Of a stretch of 64,000 nucleotides of DNA, positions 32,807-40,581 are shown piece after piece. This DNA comes from Hyphomicrobiaceae bacterium (GTDB taxonomy: Bacteria; Pseudomonadota; Alphaproteobacteria; Rhizobiales; Hyphomicrobiaceae). The DNA is taken from positions 62,001-126,000 of the forward strand of contig JALHMB010000005.1 in NCBI GenBank assembly GCA_022844275.1, read 5' to 3'. A model generated the notes under the pieces. The model was given only the letters and a program-made list of their open reading frames with translations. It was not told where the DNA came from and made no database searches. The position numbers were made by a program, and so were the translations under genes. Numbering within the stretch: position 1 is the first letter of the stretch; the number at the start of each line of letters is the position of its first letter.

Positions 32807-33465
32807 CGGCGCTCCCCTCGGAAGTCATCGAGCGCCTGCAGCTCGACTGAATCGAAGCGCTCACGGATGCGGAACAGGAACACGCCGATCACGATGAAGG
32901 CGACAAGGACCGAGAACGCCACGCTGATTTCCACCACCAGCGGCATCCCCTTCGCGCCGGCCGCCGCGAGGATGAGGCCGTTCTCGATGGACATGAAGCC
33001 GACGATCTGACTTACCGCATTGCGTCGCGTGACCATCATGAGCAGGCCAAGAAGCACTACGGAGAGAGCAAACGCGAGATCCTCCCGCGCGAGAGGGTTG
33101 GCAGTGGCCGTCGCCTTCAGCATGACGACCATGGAAAGTGCGACACAACCCATGCCCGCGAGCATGGTGGGACCGATACCGCCGACAGTCTCGATGGAGC
33201 GATGAATGCCGAGACTTCTGACGACCCGGCTCAGCGCATAAGGAATGATGATCGCCTTCAGAACCAGCGCGATCCCCGCCGTGATGTAGAGGTGCGGCGC
33301 GTTCTGGACGTGCGCCTGCCAGGCGACGGACAACGTCAGCACGACGGCCTGCAGCGCGAACACCGCGAGCAGGCTCGACATGCGCGTCTGATAGAGGAGC
33401 ATGAAGCTCGTCAGCACCAGTCCGCCCGCCAGAAGATGCGCAACATCGAGGAGGAAGCGTTCCAT
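32803..33465 (-). CDS. hyfE: HyfE-like small membrane subunit (NuoK-related)
   Basis: A 220-residue protein with about six to seven membrane helices. It resembles HyfE, which carries a NuoK-like part (RNAVSQIVGFMSIENGLILAAAG, with the Glu of a NuoK-type proton path). It belongs to the membrane arm of the complex. The start overlaps the last base of the hyfC stop (TGATG-type), and the end overlaps hyfF by 4 nt. This shows a tightly coupled operon. Confidence 0.9.
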   Translation of the reverse strand: MERFLLDVAHLLAGGLVLTSFMLLYQTRMSSLLAVFALQAVVLTLSVAWQAHVQNAPHLYITAGIALVLKAIIIPYALSRVVRSLGIHRSIETVGGIGPTMLAGMGCVALSMVVMLKATATANPLAREDLAFALSVVLLGLLMMVTRRNAVSQIVGFMSIENGLILAAAGAKGMPLVVEISVAFSVLVAFIVIGVFLFRIRERFDSVELQALDDFRGERR

Positions 33466-34418
33466 CAGAAAGTCCTCGAGACGAAGAGCAAGAGCGTGCC
33501 GAGCAGGCCGAGCATGAGCGCCGCGCCGAGAAACTCGGGCACGCGGAAGACGCGCATCTTGGCGATGGAGGTCTCCAAGACGACGAGCAGGAAGCCGCCG
33601 ACTGCGAGTTTCACAAGATAAGTGGCGACGCCGATGGCATAGGCGGTCGGGCCAGCCTCGCCGCTCGCGATTCCCCAGGGAAAGAATATGCAGCCGATGA
33701 GCGAGACGTACAGCAGCAGCTTGAGGGCTGCGGCGAGCTCGATCACCGCGAGATGACGGCCCGAATACTCCAGCACCATGGCCTCATGGACCATCGTGAG
33801 CTCGAGATGTGTCGCCGGATTGTCGACCGGTATACGGGCATTTTCGGCAAGCGCGACGATGACGAGTGCGACAAGCGCGAGGCCGAGCGATACGCGGAGG
33901 CTCGCGTGCTCCTGCATGAAGATCGCGATATGTGAGAGCTGCGTCGAGCCCGCCACCAGCGCCACGACGAAAACGATCATGATCATCGCCGGCTCGGCGA
34001 GCGAAGCGAACATCATCTCGCGACTCGAGCCGATACCACCGAAGCTCGTGCCGACATCCATGCCGACGAGCGCGAGGAACACACGCGCCGTCCCGAGCAG
34101 GGCGGCGATCGCGATCAGATCGGCCGTCCAGCTGAAGTGCAGGCCCGTGGCGAAAGTCGGCACGAGCGCCGCCGCTACCCACGTCGCGGCAAAGATCATG
34201 TAGGGTCCGCTACGGAAGAGCCACGAGGCATTCTCGGCGAGCACGACTTCCTTGCGCGCGAGGCGAACGAGATCGCGATAGGGTTGCAGCAGCGACGGTC
34301 CCTGGCGGCGCAGCAGGCGCGCCTTCACCTTGCGCGTGAGGCCAAGCAGGAGCGGCGCCAGTGCAAGTACCAGCACCATCTGCACGCCTTGGACGGCGAG
34401 ATCGAGGATCAGGCCCAT
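33465..34418 (-). CDS. hyfC: HyfC/NuoH-like membrane subunit
   Basis: A 317-residue membrane protein with about eight helices, matching HycD/HyfC and NuoH. The signature ENARIPVDNPATHLELTMVHEAMVLEYSGRHLAVIE is the conserved loop that links the quinone/redox module to the membrane arm. RRQGPSLLQPYRDLVRLARKE near the N-terminus is also typical. The start at 34418 overlaps the hyfB stop by 10 nt. A longer frame up to 34559 exists but overlaps hyfB and is not conserved. Confidence 0.93.
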   Translation of the reverse strand: MGLILDLAVQGVQMVLVLALAPLLLGLTRKVKARLLRRQGPSLLQPYRDLVRLARKEVVLAENASWLFRSGPYMIFAATWVAAALVPTFATGLHFSWTADLIAIAALLGTARVFLALVGMDVGTSFGGIGSSREMMFASLAEPAMIMIVFVVALVAGSTQLSHIAIFMQEHASLRVSLGLALVALVIVALAENARIPVDNPATHLELTMVHEAMVLEYSGRHLAVIELAAALKLLLYVSLIGCIFFPWGIASGEAGPTAYAIGVATYLVKLAVGGFLLVVLETSIAKMRVFRVPEFLGAALMLGLLGTLLLFVSRTF

Positions 34419-36418
34419 ACGGCGACCCCCAACAGCAGAACGATGAGGGCGCCGAAGACGAGGCTCAGGTAGCGCCGGATGCTCAGGAACTGCAGGTGAT
34501 TGAGCTGCTCCGCGGTGCGCGAGATGAGATTGCTGATTGGTGCGTAGGCCGTCTCCCAAATCACATCGCGCACCGTCACCGTGAGGCGCGACGGCCGCGG
34601 GTCGCCAGGCGGCGACATGTCCACCTCGTCGCGCGCCAACAGCACGCTCTCGCCGAACACGCGGCGCACGGGCTGAGCAAAGCTGTCGGCGGTGTACTGG
34701 GTCGCGGGATCAGCACTCGGGAACCCGCAATCCCAGGGTGGCGCGCGCCGCAACGCGCTGCTGGCAAAGCGGTGAATGAACTGGATGGTGACGAGCGTCG
34801 AGACGGTAATGAAGCCGAAAACGAGCAGGCCATTGTACGAGCTGCGGCTCTCTGCGACGGGCACGATCGACCAGCCGGAGATGGACGCCTGTGGCGGCAT
34901 GCTCTGGCCGACCAGGCCGGCAGCAACTGGTGCGATCGCATCGATCAGCAGCCCGGGCAGGATACCTGCGGCGAGGCAGAGCCCAAGCAGCGTAAACATG
35001 CTGGCACGCGATGCGCTGTCGGTCTCGATGGCGGTGGCGGCTTCAGGCGCACGTGGCCGACCGAGGAACACAATGCCGAAGGCGCGGACGAAGCAGGCCG
35101 CGGACAGCGCGGCCGCGAGCGCCAGCATCGCGCCGACGGCCGGCACGGCGAGCTTGAGACCCCACTGCGGCAGATCGGGACTGAGCAGCACGGCCTGGAA
35201 CATGAGCCATTCCGAAACAAAGCCGTTGAGTGGCGGCAGCGCCGAGATCGCGAGCACGCCGCCGAGGAACACGAACGCCGTCTGTGGCATGCGCAGAATG
35301 AGGCCACCGAGCTTCTCGATGTCGCGCGCACCGGTCGCCGTCAGCACCGCGCCGGCGCCGAAAAACAGCAGGCTCTTGAAGAGCGCGTGATTGAAGGCGT
35401 GGAAGAGCGCCGCCGTGAACGCCAACGCCGCCGGCGCGGCCATGTTGTTGGCCGTGAAGGCCAGCGCGAGGCCGAGGCCGATGAAGACGATGCCGATATT
35501 CTCGACCGTGCTGTAAGCCAGCAGGCGCTTCAGGTCGCGTTGCATGAGCGCGTAGAGCACGCCGATCACGGCCGTCACGCTCGCGAGCCCGAGGATGACG
35601 AGGCTCCACCACCAGCGCGGCTGACCAAGCAGATCGAATACGATTCGGATAAAGCCGTAGATCGCGACCTTGGTCATCACGCCGCTCATGAGCGCGGATA
35701 CGTGGCTCGGCGCCGCCGGATGAGCGAGCGGCAGCCACACATGCAGCGGCACGAGCCCCGCCTTGGAGCCGGCACCGACCAGCGCCAGCACGAGCACGAG
35801 CCCTTCGAGCCAGCCCGCGTGCGCCATGTCCCGGATGTCGCCGAAGGCATACTGCCCGCTCGGCCCCGCGAGCAGCCCGAAGGCCAGCAGCAGCGCGAAC
35901 GTACCGAAGCTCGCCATCAGGATGTAAATGTAGCCTGCCTCGGCATTCTCGCGATCATGATGGTGCGCGAGCACGAGCGCCCAGGATGAGAGCGACATGA
36001 ACTCCCAGGCAACGAGGAAAGTGAAGGCATCGTCGGCCACCAGCACGAGATTCATGCCGGCGAGAAACACAGGATAGAACGGCAGCACGCGCCCGGGCGC
36101 TTCCTCGTGCCGGCCATAGCCGAGCGCATAGAGACTCGCTGCCGCGCCGCCGAGGTTGATGACGACCTGGAAGAAGGCGCTGAGAGCATCGATCCGAAAG
36201 CGCGCGCCGAGCCAGGGAAGGCCGATCGGCAGTGTCAGGTGCTGGACAGGACCGCGTTCGATGAGGCTCGTGCCCGCCAGGGCGAGGAGCACGAGGCACA
36301 CGCCAAGGCATATGCAATAGATCAGCACCGTCGCGAATGGGCGGCGGTGTATGGCAATCGCCAGCGCAGCCGTCCCGAGCAGGACGGCGATGGCCGCAAG
36401 AGTGGCCGAAACAGCCAT
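34409..36418 (-). CDS. hyfB: HyfB-like antiporter-type membrane subunit (NuoL/M family)
   Basis: A 669-residue first gene of the operon, with about 14-16 helices. Membrane Glu in FLVAWEFMSLSSWALVLAHH, and the lysine-bearing GAGSKAGLVPLHVWLPLAHPAAPSHVSALMSGVMTK segment, are conserved. They match NuoL/HyfB ion channels. The C-terminal third is an extended HyfB/HycC-type region (RRAPPWDCGFPSADPATQYTADSFAQPVRRVFG). The start at 36418 has a GGGGGG Shine-Dalgarno 7-8 nt upstream. Two antiporter-like subunits (HyfB, HyfF) make this a large ion-coupled complex. Confidence 0.93.
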   Translation of the reverse strand: MAVSATLAAIAVLLGTAALAIAIHRRPFATVLIYCICLGVCLVLLALAGTSLIERGPVQHLTLPIGLPWLGARFRIDALSAFFQVVINLGGAAASLYALGYGRHEEAPGRVLPFYPVFLAGMNLVLVADDAFTFLVAWEFMSLSSWALVLAHHHDRENAEAGYIYILMASFGTFALLLAFGLLAGPSGQYAFGDIRDMAHAGWLEGLVLVLALVGAGSKAGLVPLHVWLPLAHPAAPSHVSALMSGVMTKVAIYGFIRIVFDLLGQPRWWWSLVILGLASVTAVIGVLYALMQRDLKRLLAYSTVENIGIVFIGLGLALAFTANNMAAPAALAFTAALFHAFNHALFKSLLFFGAGAVLTATGARDIEKLGGLILRMPQTAFVFLGGVLAISALPPLNGFVSEWLMFQAVLLSPDLPQWGLKLAVPAVGAMLALAAALSAACFVRAFGIVFLGRPRAPEAATAIETDSASRASMFTLLGLCLAAGILPGLLIDAIAPVAAGLVGQSMPPQASISGWSIVPVAESRSSYNGLLVFGFITVSTLVTIQFIHRFASSALRRAPPWDCGFPSADPATQYTADSFAQPVRRVFGESVLLARDEVDMSPPGDPRPSRLTVTVRDVIWETAYAPISNLISRTAEQLNHLQFLSIRRYLSLVFGALIVLLLGVAVWA

Positions 36419-36824
36419 GTATAGTCGCCCCCCTGCACCCACGAAGCGATGCAGAAATGCACTGGCAACGACATCTCCGCCCTCACCGCACAGCCAGCCG
36501 GACGCCCGCTCCGCAAGATGCCGGAGCCTCGATCACTGGTGGCTTGGTGGCGCGTTCGGATGACAGCCGGTCTCGCATCCACGACGGAACGCTGCGAGCC
36601 GGCATTATTCGTTGCGTCGTCCGAAGTCTGCATACTGGCCCGCATAATGCAACCTTCAAGGCTGCGCTTTATTGCCCTGCTGGTCCGCCGCCGCGGCCGT
36701 GCAAACCAGCTATCGCGGGCCGGCGCACCGGCAGGACTTGCGCCGTGCGCGGACTTCCCACAAACTTTCTGCAAGCAATCATAACCAACTCGCGGCGACG
36801 CACCGCCAGCAGGGAGCACGCCCA
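36419..36824. other. Divergent intergenic region, hyf-like operon / LLM monooxygenase copy 2
   Basis: A 406-bp non-coding interval. Both divergent promoters must lie here, but I cannot assign -35/-10 boxes. A GGAAC-to-CGTT pair near 36585 has a 19-nt spacing and is not a proper EcfG promoter. The two ribosome sites (a G-run at 36425-36431 on the minus strand, GGGAG at 36811 on the plus strand) are clear. No RNA gene or repeat is seen. Confidence 0.5.
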
Positions 36825-38123
36825 ATGAAGATGCTCTGGTTCCACCTGATGCCCTACACGGAGCTGCCGGACGACTTCAAGGAGAAGCATCCGTCGGTGT
36901 GGGTCGACATCCATTCCTCGTTGTTCGACCCGAAACGCGCGCATCACATGTACAACGACTTCCTCGACGAGCTCGAGTACGCGGCCGAGTGCGGCTACGA
37001 CGCGATTTGCTGCAATGAACATCACTCGAACGGCTATGGGCTCATGCCCTCGCCCAATTTGATCGCGACGGCGCTGGCGCGACGCACCACCGACACCGCG
37101 ATCTGCGTCATGGGCAACAGCCTCGCGCTCTACAATCCACCGACGCGCGTCGCCGAAGAATTCGCGATGATCGACTGCATCTCGGGCGGTCGCCTGATAG
37201 CCGGCTTTCCGGTCGGCACACCCATGGACACGACATACGCCTATGGTGCCAACCCGAGCCAGCTCCGCGAGCGCTACAACGAGGCGCATGATCTCGTGAT
37301 GCGCGCCTGGCAGGAGAAGGACACCTTCGCCTTCAACGGCCGCTTCAACCAGCAGCGCTACGTCAACATCTGGCCGAGACCGATTCAGGAGCCGCATCCG
37401 CCGATCTGGATTCCCGGTGCCGGCTCGGTCGAGACATGGCGATGGGCGGCCGAGCGCGATTACGTGTTCTGCTATCTCTCGTACTACGGTTACAAGATGG
37501 CTCAGAACGTCATGAAGGGCTTCTGGGCCGAGATGGATCGCCTCGGCAAGGATCGCAATCCCTACCGCGCCGGCTTCGCGCAGGTCGTCGGCGTCGCCGA
37601 GAGCCGTCAGCAGGCCATGGACCTCTACACGGAGCCCGCCGAATACTTCTACGGCCGCTGCCTGCACGTCGATCCCCGCTTTGCAGCACCGCCCGGCTAC
37701 ACGACCGAGGCGACACAGCGCGCCGGCCTCGAGAGCCAGGTGAAGATGGCCGCGGATGCCTCCAAGGCCAGCCCGTCCACTCAGGCTCCCTCTGCGATGA
37801 AGATGCAGATGCTGGCGCGCGACATGAAGGGCATTGTCGACAACGGCTATGTCATCGTCGGCTCGCCGGATGATGTGACTGACCAGCTCATGGAGCTCGC
37901 CAAGACACTCAACATCGGCCAGCTCATGCTGCTCATGCAGTTCGGCAACATGTCCAAGGACCTGACCAAGTACAATACGCGCCTCTTCGCCGAGAAGGTC
38001 ATGCCGCGCCTGAAGCCGCTGTTTGCTGAGTGGGAGAACAAGTGGTGGCCGAAGCCTCTCAGAGGCGCCGAGCGTGCGTCGCTGCCGGCTTTTGCAGGTT
38101 CAGCGCCGGTCGCCGCCGAGTAA
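36825..38123 (+). CDS. LLM-class flavin-dependent oxidoreductase (copy 2)
   Basis: A 432-residue luciferase-like monooxygenase, paralogous to the gene at 27384 and with the same FMN-dependent TIM-barrel features (EHHSNGYGLMPSPN, ISGGRLIAGFPVGTP, WIPGAGSVETW). It is shorter in the variable region (about 315-335, ASKASPSTQAPSAMKMQ). It is followed 42 nt later by an alpha/beta hydrolase, so monooxygenation followed by hydrolysis of the product is a plausible pathway. The hyf-like operon is divergent from it. The start follows a GGGAG ribosome site; the long upstream extension is rejected. Confidence 0.9.
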   Translation: MKMLWFHLMPYTELPDDFKEKHPSVWVDIHSSLFDPKRAHHMYNDFLDELEYAAECGYDAICCNEHHSNGYGLMPSPNLIATALARRTTDTAICVMGNSLALYNPPTRVAEEFAMIDCISGGRLIAGFPVGTPMDTTYAYGANPSQLRERYNEAHDLVMRAWQEKDTFAFNGRFNQQRYVNIWPRPIQEPHPPIWIPGAGSVETWRWAAERDYVFCYLSYYGYKMAQNVMKGFWAEMDRLGKDRNPYRAGFAQVVGVAESRQQAMDLYTEPAEYFYGRCLHVDPRFAAPPGYTTEATQRAGLESQVKMAADASKASPSTQAPSAMKMQMLARDMKGIVDNGYVIVGSPDDVTDQLMELAKTLNIGQLMLLMQFGNMSKDLTKYNTRLFAEKVMPRLKPLFAEWENKWWPKPLRGAERASLPAFAGSAPVAAE

Positions 38124-38165
38124 ACGCGCGTAACTCAAGAAACGACGATCAGGGGAGAGCGTCCA

Positions 38166-38945
38166 TTGAGCGAGCCCACGACCACCACCGTCGACGTCAA
38201 TGGCCATGCCTGCCGCGTGTGGACCAAAGGCAGCGGGCCGAAGATCGGCTTCCTCGCTGGCTTCGGCGGCCTACCGCGCTGGATACCCTTCCTCGATCGC
38301 CTCGCCGAAAGCCGCACGGTGGTCGTGCCGTCCATGCCCGGCTTTCCGGGCGCGACGGGCCACAACATTCTCGATACGCATCTCGATTGGCTGGTGGCTG
38401 TGCGGACGCTGCTGGAGGAGGCGGGGCTCGACGGCGCGGATCTCGTGGGGAGCTCAGTCGGCGGCTCATTCGTCGCGGAGATCGCGGCGCTCTGGCCGCA
38501 AAGCGTGCGGCGCATCGCGATGATCGCGCCGTTCGGCCTCTTCGATGAGAAGGACCCGGCGGCGGACGTATGGGCGCAGCGCGCCGACGATGTCCCGGGT
38601 CTGCTTTGCGCCGACGGCGAGATCTACAAAGAGCTGAAAGCGATGCCGACCGGCGCCAACTCCGTGGAATGGCTCATCGAACAGACGCGCGCGGCGGAAG
38701 CGGCTGCCCGCATCTTCTGGCCGCTCGGAAATACCAAGCTCGAGCGGCGCCTGCCTTTCATCAAAGCCCCGACGCTGCTCATCTGGGGCAAAGCGGACCG
38801 CGTGATGCCGCGCGGTTACGCCGACAGGATCGCCAAAGCCATTCCCGGCGGTGCGAAGATCACGATGATCGCCGGCGCCGGTCACCTCGCGGAGCTGGAT
38901 CAGCCCGATGCCGTCGCGAAAGCCGTGCTGGAGCACGTGGGGTAG
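38166..38945 (+). CDS. Alpha/beta hydrolase, TTG start
   Basis: A 259-residue alpha/beta hydrolase (FabH-unrelated, epoxide-hydrolase/C-C hydrolase-like superfamily). It has the nucleophile elbow GSSVGGSF (Ser near 97), a C-terminal IWGKADRVMPRGYAD acid residue region and GAGHLAELDQP carrying the catalytic His. The gene begins with TTG at 38166, placed 8 nt after GGGGAG, and no ATG fits better. It probably shares a transcript with the upstream monooxygenase. The substrate is unknown. Confidence 0.86.
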   Translation: MSEPTTTTVDVNGHACRVWTKGSGPKIGFLAGFGGLPRWIPFLDRLAESRTVVVPSMPGFPGATGHNILDTHLDWLVAVRTLLEEAGLDGADLVGSSVGGSFVAEIAALWPQSVRRIAMIAPFGLFDEKDPAADVWAQRADDVPGLLCADGEIYKELKAMPTGANSVEWLIEQTRAAEAAARIFWPLGNTKLERRLPFIKAPTLLIWGKADRVMPRGYADRIAKAIPGGAKITMIAGAGHLAELDQPDAVAKAVLEHVG

Positions 38946-38963
38946 CTGGCATCAGCTCCGTCA

Positions 38964-39839
38964 TCAACTCTCTGGCCGAATGGCGAGAACATCGCTCGCC
39001 AGCGTGTTGAGCAGCACCTCGGCCGTACTGCCGATCATATGCTCGGCAGTGCCGGCACGGCTATACGTGCCGGTAACAACGACGTCGGGCCTATTCTCGT
39101 CCACGTAGTCGGAGAGCACCACGCCCGGCAGGCCTTCGAGCAGGACAGTCTGGATCCTGCCTGCGTCCTTGCCGACAAAGCGAGCAATCTCCTCCGTAGC
39201 GACGCGCTGGACGCGGGCACGCTCGGCGGCTTCGACCTCGTCGAGTGACTTGTTCGCTGCGCGTCCCGACCAGTCCGGCTGAACTTCGAAAGCGTGCACG
39301 AGCGTAAGCTCCGCGGCCGGGAACAGTGCGCGCGTCGTGGCAACGGTGGCGCGAGAAGTCGTCGACAGATCAACACCGATCGCGATCTTGCCGTATGGCC
39401 CAGCCGCGCGCCGCCGGACGGCCAGGACGGGCACGTGTGCCTGGCGAAGGATGCGCGCCGCCGTGCTGCCCAAAAGCTTTCCGCCGTAAGCCTTGGCGTG
39501 CGCGGGCCCGGTGACGACGAAATCGCTCTTTATCGCGCGTGCGTGCTCGATCACGCGCTCGGCCGGGTCGCCGATCACCACATGCCGGGACACAGCCTGC
39601 TTGAGAACAGCGCGCGCACGCTTCTCGAGCTCGGCCATGTCCACATCGACATTGCGGATGCGCCGCTCGATACCTATCGGCCGAACGGAACTCGACTCCA
39701 CCACGTGGCAAATGGTGAGAGATGCGCCCCACGCCGCGGCGAGCTGGACAGCCCGGTCAAAGGCACGATCACAGGCAGCGGTCAGATCCGTTGCCAAAAG
39801 GATGTTCTGGGGGTTCTTGGCGGCAGGGGACTTGGCCAT
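38964..39839 (-). CDS. Universal stress protein, tandem UspA domains
   Basis: A 291-residue protein with two Usp domains (about 10-145 and 150-288). The first has ILLATDLTAACDRAFDRAVQLA and VVTGPAHAKAYGGKLLGSTAARILRQAHVPVLAVR. The second has IAIGVDLSTTSRATV and VVTGTYSRAGTAEHMIGSTAEVLLNTLASDVLAIRP. The GxxG(S)TA motif in both copies suggests ATP binding. It has a GAGG ribosome site just before the ATG. It is expected to be part of stress adaptation; the direct partner is unknown. Confidence 0.92.
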   Translation of the reverse strand: MAKSPAAKNPQNILLATDLTAACDRAFDRAVQLAAAWGASLTICHVVESSSVRPIGIERRIRNVDVDMAELEKRARAVLKQAVSRHVVIGDPAERVIEHARAIKSDFVVTGPAHAKAYGGKLLGSTAARILRQAHVPVLAVRRRAAGPYGKIAIGVDLSTTSRATVATTRALFPAAELTLVHAFEVQPDWSGRAANKSLDEVEAAERARVQRVATEEIARFVGKDAGRIQTVLLEGLPGVVLSDYVDENRPDVVVTGTYSRAGTAEHMIGSTAEVLLNTLASDVLAIRPES

Positions 39840-39958
39840 CTGGATGCCTCGACTGCTAGGAGATCAAGGTAGTCCAGCCGATCGCGTCGCCCTCCGCCTT
39901 GACCGGCATCAAGCCGGGCAGCCTGAAATCCAGCGGAATAGAGTAGGGATTCCTGCTT

Positions 39959-40549
39959 TTATTTCTTCTTGTAGACAATGAGCGTCTTGAAATCAGCGAC
40001 GCGCTCGACGGGCTTTTCCTTCTCCCACACGGGCAGGATCTCGGCCGTACGCTCCTTGCCCATGGAGTTCTTGTAGAAGATCAGATAGCCGCCCGAGCGG
40101 GTCTTGTCAGTGAAGAGATCGAGCACGAGGCGGTCCGTCATGCCGCCATACTCGGCGCTCGCGGTGTTCGGGAAGAAGAACTCGCAGAGATGCACCATTG
40201 TGACAATGTCGAAATCGGGCAATAGACGCGGGTTGGTGAGATAGATATCGCCGAAATAGGCGATGTAGGATTTCGCGACGGCCGAATTGGTCGAGACGAG
40301 TTTGATGTAAGCCTCGTACTCCTCGATCGAGGCAGTGATCGCGAGCACCGAATTGCCCGAGCCGTTGCGCGCCTGTTCAACCCCGACGACATGGTGGGTG
40401 CCGGTGCCGAAATGGTAGATGTCCTTGTTCTTCAGGCCCTGATCAGCAATCCACTCGTTGACATGCACGTCGCAGGGACAGACGTCCTCATGCAGATCCC
40501 ATTTGTCGGTCCAGTAGTTCATTCCAAGCGCGGCGGTCGTACTATTCAT
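39959..40549 (-). CDS. Uncharacterised protein, methyltransferase-like fold possible
   Basis: A 196-residue protein I do not recognise. The segments DIYHFGTGTHHVVG, SVLAITASIEEYEAYI, DFDIVTMVHLCEFF and SGGYLIFYKNSMG have the spacing of a class I SAM-methyltransferase Rossmann fold (glycine-rich loop, beta 2 end, motif IV-like), but the first loop is atypical. Two cysteines lie in CPCD near the N-terminus. It starts 32 nt downstream of the ABC-D exporter on the same strand, so the two may act together. AGGGAG lies 10 nt upstream of the ATG. Confidence 0.75.
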   Translation of the reverse strand: MNSTTAALGMNYWTDKWDLHEDVCPCDVHVNEWIADQGLKNKDIYHFGTGTHHVVGVEQARNGSGNSVLAITASIEEYEAYIKLVSTNSAVAKSYIAYFGDIYLTNPRLLPDFDIVTMVHLCEFFFPNTASAEYGGMTDRLVLDLFTDKTRSGGYLIFYKNSMGKERTAEILPVWEKEKPVERVADFKTLIVYKKK

Positions 40550-40581
40550 CGGATTGTTCTCCCTTCTACTTGATCGCTAAC

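Noticed and set aside
36419-36824. EcfG-like GGAAC ... CGTT pair upstream of the second LLM gene
   Set aside because: The spacing is 19 nt, outside the accepted 16-17.
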